Source: QHXQ01 sp036389375
GTDB lineage: Bacteria > Acidobacteriota > Blastocatellia > Pyrinomonadales > Pyrinomonadaceae
Direction of reading: 5' to 3'
DNA: 5,740 nt
NCBI GenBank assembly: GCA_036389375.1
Contig: DASVQA010000169.1
Span: 1 to 5,740, forward strand
Shown here: positions 1 through 5,740 of the stretch, piece after piece
Layout: each line of letters starts with the position of its first letter
Numbering within the stretch: the first letter of the stretch is position 1
Program-made: the position numbers and the translations under genes
The notes under the pieces: generated by a model
Databases searched by the model: none
Seen by the model: only the letters and a program-made list of their open reading frames with translations
Told to the model about the DNA's origin: nothing

Positions 1-92
1 TGATGCTTCGGTCAGATTAAGCCGCGTGCGCTTTCAGTCGTGTTTGACAATCAACCCGGCGCGCGGCACTCTCACCGGAAAACCGCGACAAG
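1..92. other. Upstream region without a supportable gene
   Basis: No coding frame here can be supported as a gene. The MFS reading frame is closed by an in-frame TGA at 45-47, so that gene cannot extend upstream of base 48. A perfect TTGACA hexamer lies at 44-49, but the bases 16-18 nt downstream (around 66-73) do not resemble a -10 box, so a promoter is only a weak possibility. A short CGCGG/CCGCG match (62-66 with 83-87) is too short to count in DNA of this composition. The region may be the trailing spacer of a gene outside the window. Confidence 0.5.
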
Positions 93-1475
93 GTGTGCAA
101 CGAGTTGGCAGAGCTTAAGAGCGCAGAACAATCGGGGCAGGGGCGGGTCGGCTACGTCGAACTGCTGCGGGGCAACCGCAACTTCCGGCAGTTGTGGCTT
201 GGTCAAGTCGTCAGCCAACTCGGCGACTGGTTCGACACGCTCGCGCTGTTCACGCTGGTGCTGAAGCTGACGGGGTCGGGGCGTGCCATCGGGCTGGTGC
301 TTGTCGCACGCTTTCTGCCGAGCGTCGTGATGGGGCCGCTCTCAGGCGTCGTGGCGGATCGGTTCAGCCGGCGCACGATCATGCTCGTCTCGGACGCAGC
401 ACGCGCCGTCGTCGTGCTCGGCTTCCTGTTTGTGCGCCGACCCGAGCAGCTCTGGCTCATCTACGTGCTGACGGTGCTGCAACTCTCCTTCTCCACCTTC
501 TTCGAGCCGGCCAAAACGGCCGCCATCCCGTCCATCGTGCAGGAGCGTGAACTGGTCGTCGCCAACTCAATCGCTTCGATCACGTGGTCTGTGATGCTGA
601 CGCTCGGCGCAGCCATCGGCGGCGCGATCACCGACTGGTTCGGCACGGACGCCGCCTTCGTCATAGACTCGCTCACCTATCTCGCTTCGGGCGCGCTCAT
701 CATCAGCGTGCGTCTGCCGAAGCGGGCGGCGCGCCCGAAGACGAAGCTGACCGTGGGGAAAGCGTTGGGCCTCACGGACACGCTCGAAGGCTTGCGCTAC
801 GTGTGGGCCCGCCCGCGCGTGTTTGCGTTGTTGCTGGTCAAACCGGCATGGGGCTTGGGCGGCGGCATACTGACGTTGCTCGCCGTCTTCGGCGAAAAGA
901 TTTTTCCCGTCGGGCACACGGCCGCCGCAGGCGTGGGCGTGCTCTACGCGGCGCGCGGCATCGGCACGGCGGTCGGGCCGGTCTTTGCGCGCGCCATCAT
1001 GGGCGAGTCGCGCCGACGCATGACGACGACGATTGGCTTCGCGTTTCTGCTGGGCGGCGTCTTCTACGCGGGCTTTGGCGTCGCGCACAACTACGCGCTC
1101 GCGCTCCTGATGCTCTTTACGGCGCACATGGGCGGCAGCATCCTCTGGGTCTTCTCGACCGTGCTGTTGCAATGGGCGGTGGAAGACAACTTTCGCGGGC
1201 GCGTCTTCGCGGCCGAGTTGGCACTGCTGACGCTTGCGTTCGCCGCGTCGAACTACGCTACGGGCGAACTGCTCGACCGCTTTCACGTGCCGCCGCGCAC
1301 GCTCACGGTCGCTATCGGTGTGCTCTTTCTATTGCCCGGCGCGCTCTGGTTTATGACCGCGCGTTGGTGGAATCGTGAAGGCATGCCTGCGCCGCCGCGC
1401 GCCTCAGGCGTGCTGACCGGCGAGGCCGCGCAACGGCCCGAGCCGGCCAAACAGGTACACCTCTCGGCTGATTAA
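93..1475 (+). CDS. MFS transporter, DHA3/MFS_3-type (EntS-like) exporter
   Basis: A predicted inner-membrane secondary transporter of 460 residues, the usual length for the family. The substrate cannot be read from sequence; relatives export siderophores, macrolides or other drugs by proton antiport. The protein opens with a short cytoplasmic N-terminus and the family-typical NFRQLWLGQVVSQLGDWF (residues 30-47). About twelve hydrophobic segments follow. MFS motif A lies in the loop after TM2 (residues 81-94: G81, G85, D89, R90, R93, R94). A basic central loop spans roughly 207-240, and NFRGRVFA (366-373) is the second-half signature I associate with this group. The tail from about 425 is Pro/Ala-rich and hydrophilic. 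The start is GTG at 93, the first possible one after an in-frame stop at 45-47. A TTG at 105 with AAGG 11 nt upstream is an alternative that removes four residues. Family assignment is firm; substrate and exact start are not. Confidence 0.9.
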   Translation: MCNELAELKSAEQSGQGRVGYVELLRGNRNFRQLWLGQVVSQLGDWFDTLALFTLVLKLTGSGRAIGLVLVARFLPSVVMGPLSGVVADRFSRRTIMLVSDAARAVVVLGFLFVRRPEQLWLIYVLTVLQLSFSTFFEPAKTAAIPSIVQERELVVANSIASITWSVMLTLGAAIGGAITDWFGTDAAFVIDSLTYLASGALIISVRLPKRAARPKTKLTVGKALGLTDTLEGLRYVWARPRVFALLLVKPAWGLGGGILTLLAVFGEKIFPVGHTAAAGVGVLYAARGIGTAVGPVFARAIMGESRRRMTTTIGFAFLLGGVFYAGFGVAHNYALALLMLFTAHMGGSILWVFSTVLLQWAVEDNFRGRVFAAELALLTLAFAASNYATGELLDRFHVPPRTLTVAIGVLFLLPGALWFMTARWWNREGMPAPPRASGVLTGEAAQRPEPAKQVHLSAD

Positions 1476-1500
1476 CAAACACGCGGCTTTCAACTATCAT
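1472..1500 (+). promoter_or_regulatory. Candidate sigma70-type promoter for the S9 peptidase gene
   Basis: TTAACA at 1472-1477 matches the -35 consensus at five of six positions. TATCAT at 1495-1500 matches the -10 consensus at five of six. The spacer is exactly 17 nt, and this is the most AT-rich stretch in the local gap. The -35 box overlaps the TAA stop of the MFS gene (1473-1475). Initiation would fall near 1507, giving a leader of about 100 nt before the S9 ATG. That housekeeping sigma factors of this organism use the same consensus is an assumption. Confidence 0.45.
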
Positions 1501-1519
1501 CGTCCGCGTCAACCCTGAC

Positions 1520-1562
1520 CGACCGGCGCGCAAGCTGTGCAAACGTCGCCTGCGCCCGGTCG
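1520..1562 (+). other. Hairpin in the S9 gene leader
   Basis: CGACCGG (1520-1526) pairs with CCGGTCG (1556-1562), and GCGCA (1528-1532) pairs with TGCGC (1551-1555). This makes a 12-bp GC-rich stem interrupted by one unpaired C at 1527, with an 18-nt loop. No T tract follows, so it is not a standard intrinsic terminator. It sits between the candidate promoter and the ribosome binding site, 44 nt before the ATG, and could be an RNA-stabilising or regulatory leader structure. In DNA this rich in GC, chance formation is possible. Confidence 0.35.
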
Positions 1563-1593
1563 CCGCGTCCGTTCACAAACCGGCACAACACAC

Positions 1594-1599
1594 GGAGAA
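1594..1599 (+). promoter_or_regulatory. Ribosome binding site of the S9 peptidase gene
   Basis: GGAGAA ends 7 nt before the ATG at 1607, a standard Shine-Dalgarno spacing. It supports this start, as does the signal peptide that begins immediately after it. Confidence 0.75.
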
Positions 1600-1606
1600 T
1601 TGAATC

Positions 1607-3655
1607 ATGCGCCGACTGAATGCCCTGCCCCTGTTTGTCCTGCTGCTCGCTTGCACCGCCAACGGCTTCGCCGCCGCGCGCGACCGCCTGACCATAGATG
1701 CTTTTCTCGATTGGGAGTACGTCAACGCGCCGCAGGTCTCGCCCGACGGCACGCAGATCGTCTACACGCGTCGTTGGACGGACAAGATGAACGACAAGTA
1801 TGAAGACGAAGTCTGGCTTATGAACGCGGACGGCACGCACAACCGTTTTCTCGTCAAAGGCGCGCAGCCGCGCTGGTCGCCCGACGGGCGGCGGCTCGCC
1901 TACGTCGGCGCGGGTCAACCCGGCGGCGCGCAGATTTTCGTCAAGTGGCTCGACGCGGCGGAAGAGACACAACTCACACACCTCGAACGCGGGCCCGGCA
2001 ACATCGTCTGGTCGCCCGACGGCAAGCACATCGCTTTCACGATGCTCGTGCCTTCGACGCAACAGTTCAGGATCAACATGCCGCCGCGCCCGGCCGGCGC
2101 AAAGTGGATGGACGCGCCGCGCGTCGTGGACAAACTCGACTATCGCAACGACGGTTCGGGTTGGCGACCTGAAGGCTATTCACACATTTTTCTTATCTCC
2201 GACGACGGCGGCACGCCGCGCCAGTTGACCGACGGCGATTTCAACCATGGCGGCCCCGAATGGTCGCCCGATGGCGAGACGCTCTACTTCAGTGGCAATC
2301 GCCGCGCCGACGCCGAGTACATGTGGCGCGAGTCGGACATCTATGCGCTCAACATCAAGACCGCGCAGATCAAACAACTGACCGACCGCAAGGGGCCCGA
2401 CTTTGCGCCCACCGTCTCACCCGACGGCAAGTGGATCGCCTACACCGGCTACGATCAGACGGACGACACCTACATCGTCTCAAAGCTTTATCTGATGAGC
2501 GCCGACGGCACGAACAAGCGCGTACTCACTGATGGCTTCGACCGTTCACCATCTGATCTGGAATGGGCGACGGACGGCAGCGGCATCTATTTCACCGCCG
2601 AAGATCGCGGCACGAGCAATCTCTGGTTCGAGCCGACGAAGGGCGGCGCACCGACGCAACTGACGAAGGGCACGCATCTCTTCACCTTCTCATCGCGTAG
2701 CCGGAACGGCGTCGTCGCCGGTTTGCTCGCCAGCCCGCACGCGCCGAACGACGTTGTCTCCTTCAATCTGAAGACGCCCGTGCCGAAGCGTCTGACCAAC
2801 GTAAACGACGACGTGCTCGACGGGCGCAAACTCGGCGCGGTCGAAGAGGTCTGGTACGACTCGGTCGGCGGCAAAAAGATTCAGGGCTGGCTGGTGAAGC
2901 CGCCCGATTTCGACGCGACGAAGAAGTACCCGCTCATCCTCTACATACACGGCGGGCCGCATTCGATGTACAACGTCGGTTTCAACTTCGAGTTTCAGAA
3001 CCACGCGGCGGAAGGCTACGTCGTACTCTACACGAACCCGCGCGGCTCGACCGGCTACGGGCAGGAGTTCGGCAACGCCATCAAGAACAACTATCCCGGC
3101 GACGATTACACAGACCTGATGAACGGCGTGGACGAGGTCGTGAAACGCGGCTACATAGACACGCAGAACCTCTTCGTCTGCGGCGGCTCGGGTGGCGGCG
3201 TGCTGACCTCATGGATCGTCGGGCACACGGATCGCTTCGCGGGCGCGGTCGTGATGAAGCCGGTCGTCAACTGGTACTCATTCGTCGGCACAACGGATAG
3301 TTCGGGTTGGTACTACAACTTCGCCAAGCTGCCGTGGGAAGACCCGGCCGAGCACCTGCGCCGCTCGCCCATCGCCTACGTCGGCAACGTCAAGACGCCG
3401 ACGATGCTCATGGTGGGCGAACTCGACCTGCGCACGCCGCTTGAACAGACCGAGCAGTATTATCGCGCGCTCAAGCTGCGCCACATCCCGACGCTCATGG
3501 TGCGCCTGCCCGACGAGTATCACGGCTTCAACGCCGACTGGACGAATCGCCACCCCTCAAACCGCATCGCGCAGATACTCTACCTGCGCGGCTGGTTCGA
3601 TAAGTACCGGCGCAAAGGCGCGCAACCGGCGGTCGCAGCCGGCGGGCAGCAATAA
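1607..3655 (+). CDS. Exported S9 family serine peptidase (prolyl oligopeptidase / dipeptidyl- or acylaminoacyl-peptidase type)
   Basis: A predicted serine exopeptidase or oligopeptidase acting outside the cytoplasm on short peptides. At 682 residues it has the usual two-domain S9 length. Residues 1-24 form a signal peptide: basic MRR, a hydrophobic core, then AAA before R25. LLAC at 13-16 also resembles a lipobox, so a lipoprotein is possible. Residues about 30-400 form a TolB/PD40-type beta-propeller, with SPDG turns at 45-48, 91-94, 136-139, 220-223 and 271-274 and a degenerate ATDG at 321-324. The C-terminal alpha/beta hydrolase carries HGGP (448-451, oxyanion region), the nucleophile elbow GGSGGG with Ser528, Asp607 in GELDLRTP and His639 in DEYHGF, so the triad is complete. 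The elbow has Gly where many relatives have an aromatic residue (GGSYGG), a variant I believe occurs in other bacterial S9 proteins. Exact specificity (DPP, acylaminoacyl or other) is not determined. Confidence 0.93.
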   Translation: MRRLNALPLFVLLLACTANGFAAARDRLTIDAFLDWEYVNAPQVSPDGTQIVYTRRWTDKMNDKYEDEVWLMNADGTHNRFLVKGAQPRWSPDGRRLAYVGAGQPGGAQIFVKWLDAAEETQLTHLERGPGNIVWSPDGKHIAFTMLVPSTQQFRINMPPRPAGAKWMDAPRVVDKLDYRNDGSGWRPEGYSHIFLISDDGGTPRQLTDGDFNHGGPEWSPDGETLYFSGNRRADAEYMWRESDIYALNIKTAQIKQLTDRKGPDFAPTVSPDGKWIAYTGYDQTDDTYIVSKLYLMSADGTNKRVLTDGFDRSPSDLEWATDGSGIYFTAEDRGTSNLWFEPTKGGAPTQLTKGTHLFTFSSRSRNGVVAGLLASPHAPNDVVSFNLKTPVPKRLTNVNDDVLDGRKLGAVEEVWYDSVGGKKIQGWLVKPPDFDATKKYPLILYIHGGPHSMYNVGFNFEFQNHAAEGYVVLYTNPRGSTGYGQEFGNAIKNNYPGDDYTDLMNGVDEVVKRGYIDTQNLFVCGGSGGGVLTSWIVGHTDRFAGAVVMKPVVNWYSFVGTTDSSGWYYNFAKLPWEDPAEHLRRSPIAYVGNVKTPTMLMVGELDLRTPLEQTEQYYRALKLRHIPTLMVRLPDEYHGFNADWTNRHPSNRIAQILYLRGWFDKYRRKGAQPAVAAGGQQ

Positions 3656-3726
3656 CGCGCGCGGGCGTGGCCGGCGCGGGCGCAGCAGTCTTGGTCAGGC
3701 GCGGGCCGGCGTGTTGGAGAATGTAG
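3656..3726 (+). other. GC-rich spacer between the S9 and SDR genes
   Basis: This 71-base gap is very GC-rich and has GCCGGC palindromes at 3670-3675 and 3705-3710 that could pair over only 6 bp. There is no T tract and no convincing -35/-10 pair, so neither terminator nor promoter is supported. Readthrough from the S9 gene into the SDR gene is therefore plausible. Confidence 0.4.
3716..3721 (+). promoter_or_regulatory. Ribosome binding site of the SDR gene
   Basis: GGAGAA ends 5 nt before the ATG at 3727. An in-frame ATG-TAG (3721-3726) lies directly before the real start. Since that ATG overlaps the Shine-Dalgarno, it is too close to be used, and 3727 is the functional start. Confidence 0.75.
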
Positions 3727-4518
3727 ATGGACTTGGGCTTGAGCAATCGCGTGGCGCTGGTCGCGGCGGCGAGTCAGGGGCTTGGGTTTGCGGCGGCGCT
3801 TGAGTTGGCGCGTGAAGGGGCGCGCGTCTTCCTGTGCTCGCGCGACGAGGGGCGCGCTACGCAGGCGGCAGAGCGGATCACGGCGGCGACGGGCACGCGC
3901 TGCGTGGGCGTGCGCGCAGACGTGACGAGCGCGGACGACGTGGCGCTCTTTGTCGCGCAGGCCGAGGAACAGGCCGGGCGCGTGGACGTGCTCGTGACCA
4001 ACTCGGGCGGCTCGCCCGATACGGAGTTTGCCACGACCGATCTCGATCTCTACCGGCGGGCGTTTGAACTAAACGCGCTCTCCGCGATCCGGCTCGCGCA
4101 ACTCGTCGTGCCGGGCATGCGCGCGCGGCGCTGGGGGCGCGTCATCAACATCACGTCTATCTCGGTCAAGCAGCCGATCACGGGCTTGCTCTTGTCGAAC
4201 ACCGTGCGCGCAGGCTTGACCGGCTGGGCTAAGACGCTCTCGAACGAAGTGGCGGCAGACGGCGTCACGGTCAACAACATCGCGCCGGGTTGGACTCTGA
4301 CCGGGCGGCAGGCGGAACTGGCGGAGACGCGCGGCCGGGCGGCGGCCAAATCGGCCGAAGAGATGATCGCGGAGTGGGCGGCGCAGATTCCGGCGGGGCG
4401 GCTGGCCGAAGCTGAAGAGATCGCGGCGGTGGTCGCCTTTCTCGCCTCCGAGCGCGCGTCTTACATCACGGGCGTCACATTGCAGGTTGACGGCGGCTGG
4501 GTGCGCGGTCTGTTCTAA
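3727..4518 (+). CDS. Atypical short-chain dehydrogenase/reductase (BKR-like SDR subgroup)
   Basis: A cytoplasmic Rossmann-fold protein of 263 residues, the usual classical-SDR length. It resembles 3-oxoacyl-ACP reductases but departs at the key sites. The nucleotide-binding TGxxxGxG is AAASQGLG (13-20). SR at 38-39 after the second strand would favour NADP(H). D65, the TNSGG turn (91-95), N116 and S144 are in the expected places. Aligning the conserved AGLTGWAKTL (162-171) puts S157 at the catalytic Tyr position and R161 at the catalytic Lys position, so YxxxK is absent. PG (187-188) and the C-terminal QVDGG (253-257) are intact. This agrees with the conserved-domain group of BKR-like SDRs (cd05344, from memory) described as lacking a perfect cofactor motif and catalytic tetrad. 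Ordinary SDR redox chemistry is doubtful; a non-redox, binding or altered reaction is possible. The reading frame is intact, with no sign of decay. Confidence 0.88.
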   Translation: MDLGLSNRVALVAAASQGLGFAAALELAREGARVFLCSRDEGRATQAAERITAATGTRCVGVRADVTSADDVALFVAQAEEQAGRVDVLVTNSGGSPDTEFATTDLDLYRRAFELNALSAIRLAQLVVPGMRARRWGRVINITSISVKQPITGLLLSNTVRAGLTGWAKTLSNEVAADGVTVNNIAPGWTLTGRQAELAETRGRAAAKSAEEMIAEWAAQIPAGRLAEAEEIAAVVAFLASERASYITGVTLQVDGGWVRGLF

Positions 4519-4539
4519 CGCGTGCTGCGCGCCACACAT

Positions 4540-4545
4540 GGAGGG
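4540..4545 (+). promoter_or_regulatory. Ribosome binding site that decides the CBM9-like gene start
   Basis: GGAGGG ends 5 nt before the ATG at 4551. The alternative in-frame ATG at 4578 has only a weak GGCGGG upstream, so 4551 is preferred. Either start leaves the signal peptide's hydrophobic core intact. Confidence 0.7.
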
Positions 4546-4550
4546 CGTAG

Positions 4551-5336
4551 ATGCTCGATAGAGACAGGCGGCGGGCAATGCGTCTGTGCGTCGCGCGAGC
4601 GGCACTCTGGTCTGTCGCGTGCGTGCTGTGCGCTGCCGCGTTAGGTGTGCCGCCAGCTATGCCGCAGCCGCCCCGCGCAAACGAGCAGATGGACGCCTCA
4701 AGCAACGTGATCGAAGCGCAACACATCGGCGCGGATTTCGCCGTTGACGATTTCGCCAACGCGGCGTGGCACCGCGCGCGCGGCGTGCCGATCATGCGCT
4801 ACTGGTCGGGCGCGATAGCGCCGGCCGCGCGCCACGCGGAGGCGCGCGTGCTCTGGTCTGACGCGGCGCTCTACGTGCGCTTCACGGCGCAGCAGGGCGA
4901 GCCGCTCGTCGTCAGCGACAAGCCGCGGCTTGACGAAAAGACTAAGGGCTTATGGGATCGAGACGTGTGCGAGTTGTTCATTGCGCCGAACGCGCAAATG
5001 CCAGAGCGTTATTTCGAGTTTGAAGTAGCGCCGACCGGCGAATGGATCGATCTCGGCATACACCAACTGCCCGACCGGCGCGAAACCGATTGGGCCTACC
5101 ACTCCGGCGCGACCTTCGCCGCGCGCACCGCCAAAGATTCAATCACACTCACGATGCGCGTCCCTTGGACGGCGCTCGGCGGCGCACCACGCCCCGGCGC
5201 ACGCTGGCGCGCGAACCTCTATCGCTGCGTGGGCGCAGGCGCACAGCGCGGCTACCTCGCATGGCAGCCCACGCTCACCCCCGAACCCAGTTTCCACGTC
5301 CCCCAACGCTTCGGCTGGCTCGAATTTAAGGGCTGA
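4551..5336 (+). CDS. Exported CBM9-like (DOMON-type) carbohydrate-binding family protein
   Basis: A predicted periplasmic or surface protein of 261 residues made of a signal sequence and one beta-sandwich domain related to family 9 carbohydrate-binding modules. The N-terminus is strongly basic (MLDRDRRRAMRLCVAR). A hydrophobic core follows at about 17-33, with cleavage likely near 30-37. The domain occupies about 55-260. Family-like blocks are VLWSDAALYVRF (100-111), GLWDRDVCELFIAPN (133-147), YFEFEVAPTGEWIDLGI (154-170) and YLAWQPTLTPEPSFHVPQRFGWLEF (235-259). No catalytic domain is attached. Xylanase CBM9 modules bind sugar chain ends, but stand-alone versions are largely uncharacterised, so sugar binding is inferred. 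The start follows the SDR stop by 32 bases, suggesting co-transcription. The TGA stop lies inside the terminator stem. Confidence 0.87.
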   Translation: MLDRDRRRAMRLCVARAALWSVACVLCAAALGVPPAMPQPPRANEQMDASSNVIEAQHIGADFAVDDFANAAWHRARGVPIMRYWSGAIAPAARHAEARVLWSDAALYVRFTAQQGEPLVVSDKPRLDEKTKGLWDRDVCELFIAPNAQMPERYFEFEVAPTGEWIDLGIHQLPDRRETDWAYHSGATFAARTAKDSITLTMRVPWTALGGAPRPGARWRANLYRCVGAGAQRGYLAWQPTLTPEPSFHVPQRFGWLEFKG

Positions 5337-5343
5337 GGGCTGA
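5330..5343 (+). repeat. Tandem 7-mer GGGCTGA x2 at the CBM9 gene stop
   Basis: GGGCTGA occurs twice head to tail (5330-5336 and 5337-5343). The first copy supplies the last Gly codon and the TGA stop; the second lies in the left arm of the terminator stem. A small duplication is the simplest explanation. Confidence 0.6.
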
Positions 5344-5383
5344 AGCAGAACTGCATCAACTGCTCTTTCTGCTTCAGCCCTCA
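5334..5383. terminator. Intrinsic-type hairpin between convergent genes
   Basis: TGAGGGCTGAAGCAGAA (5334-5350) is a perfect inverted repeat of 5367-5383, giving a 17-bp stem with a 16-nt loop (5351-5366). On the + strand a pyrimidine-rich, T-containing tract follows (5384-5397), though it is not a pure T run. The stem starts with the CBM9 gene's TGA stop codon. It lies 18 bases beyond the end of the - strand methyltransferase gene, so it could end transcription from both sides. On the - strand the downstream sequence is less T-rich, so termination there is less certain. Confidence 0.75.
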
Positions 5384-5401
5384 TCTCTTTCTATTCCTCG
5401 C

Positions 5402-5740
5402 TTATTTGTGCGAGATGACGAGTGAGCCGGGGAAGGGTTCGAGCGGGTGGAATTCGCTGCGGGCGAAGCCGGCGTGGGCGGCCATCTGTTCGAGTTCGCG
5501 GAAGGTGTAGGCGTCGCCGGCCGGTGTGCCGACGAGCATCACGAGACTGAACATGGCGGCCGGGGGCGGCGAGATGCGGTCGTCGTTCGGGACGAACTCC
5601 AACGTCACGGCGCGGCCACCGTCGGCGAGCGCGGCGTGGACTTTGCGCAGCAGCGTCTCGTTCGTCTGTGCGTCGAAGTGGTGCAGGAAGTTGGTCACGA
5701 GCACAAGGTCGTAAGGGCCGCCGAAGTCCACGTCGAAGGC
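5402..5740 (-). CDS. Class I SAM-dependent methyltransferase, C-terminal part (5' end outside window)
   Basis: The frame stays open to the window edge, so the 112 visible residues are the C-terminal part of a longer protein. The GTG at 5731 is most likely an internal Val codon (AFDVDFGGPYDLVL) rather than the start. GPYDLVLVTNFLHHF is the post-motif II/III strand and helix of a Rossmann-like SAM methyltransferase. LLRKVHAALADGGRAVTLEFV is motif III with its Gly-Gly turn. The end (TFRELEQMAAHAGFARSEFHPL, then SLVISHK) matches the usual final helix and strands. The overall look is that of the O-methyltransferase family 2 / CrtF-like group; the LHHF His may correspond to the catalytic His of LHDW in those enzymes. 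The SAM-binding glycine motif I is outside the window. The substrate is unknown. The gene is convergent with the CBM9-like gene and ends with TAA (complement of 5402-5404). Confidence 0.87.
   Translation of the reverse strand, partial: AFDVDFGGPYDLVLVTNFLHHFDAQTNETLLRKVHAALADGGRAVTLEFVPNDDRISPPPAAMFSLVMLVGTPAGDAYTFRELEQMAAHAGFARSEFHPLEPFPGSLVISHK

Noticed and set aside
44..73. Promoter for the MFS gene from the perfect TTGACA at 44-49
   Set aside because: No acceptable -10 box at 16-18 nt spacing; a lone hexamer is insufficient.
567..1378. Long opposite-strand and alternative-frame ORFs over the MFS gene (567-1286 on -, 584-1378 on +)
   Set aside because: Arg/Ala/His-rich translations without motifs, lying over a gene with clear MFS motifs; typical shadows in GC-rich coding DNA.
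1481..1509. ACGCGG/CCGCGT hairpin after the MFS gene as a terminator
   Set aside because: Only 6 bp with a 17-nt loop and no following T tract; it also overlaps the better-supported promoter.
4487..4516. Internal promoter for the CBM9-like gene (TTGACG at 4487-4492)
   Set aside because: The downstream hexamers at proper spacing (CTGTTC, TGTTCT) do not resemble a -10 box, and the TTGACG is explained by the conserved QVDGG coding motif.
4538..4561. Seven-codon ORF overlapping the CBM9-like gene start
   Set aside because: Its ATG overlaps the Shine-Dalgarno of the real gene and it has no ribosome binding site of its own.
4069..4605. 178-residue opposite-strand ORF over the SDR/CBM9-like junction
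   Set aside because: Low-complexity Arg-rich translation with no family resemblance, overlapping two convincing genes.
4551..4650. Tat (twin-arginine) signal in the CBM9-like protein
   Set aside because: Arginines are present at residues 6-8, but the rest of the Tat consensus (SRRxFLK) is not; a general Sec signal fits better.

Overview
The window is GC-rich bacterial DNA, densely coding. Four genes read on the + strand: an MFS exporter (93-1475), an exported S9 serine peptidase (1607-3655), an atypical SDR (3727-4518) and an exported CBM9-like protein (4551-5336). They converge on the 3' part of a methyltransferase gene on the - strand (5402-5740, cut by the window edge). The two exported proteins carry cleavable-type signal sequences, as expected for a Gram-negative cell envelope. 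A large S9 peptidase, a stand-alone CBM9-like protein and an LHHF-type methyltransferase together resemble gene content I associate with soil Acidobacteriota (Blastocatellia-like). That placement is inference from family resemblance only; there is no rRNA or marker gene.

Layout. Bases 1-92 hold no gene I can support, only an isolated TTGACA hexamer. The MFS gene starts with GTG (or a TTG four codons later). The 131-base gap after it holds the best promoter candidate in the window, TTAACA - 17 nt - TATCAT. Its -35 box overlaps the MFS stop codon. It is followed by a leader hairpin and a clear ribosome binding site, so the S9 gene looks able to be transcribed on its own. The S9-SDR gap (71 bases) and the SDR-CBM9 gap (32 bases) show good ribosome binding sites but no convincing promoter, so S9-SDR-CBM9 may share a transcript. 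A 17-bp perfect hairpin that begins inside the CBM9 stop codon closes the unit and separates it from the convergent methyltransferase gene.

Function. The genes do not form a recognisable pathway. A periplasmic or surface peptidase and a carbohydrate-binding-type protein fit scavenging of polymers, and the exporter and SDR could be unrelated housekeeping or accessory functions. I see no CRISPR array, mobile element, tRNA, rRNA or clear sign of horizontal transfer. The most notable point is the SDR, which lacks the usual catalytic Tyr and Lys and has a degenerate nucleotide-binding motif. This matches a known but poorly understood SDR subgroup. I found no convincing new multi-gene system here.
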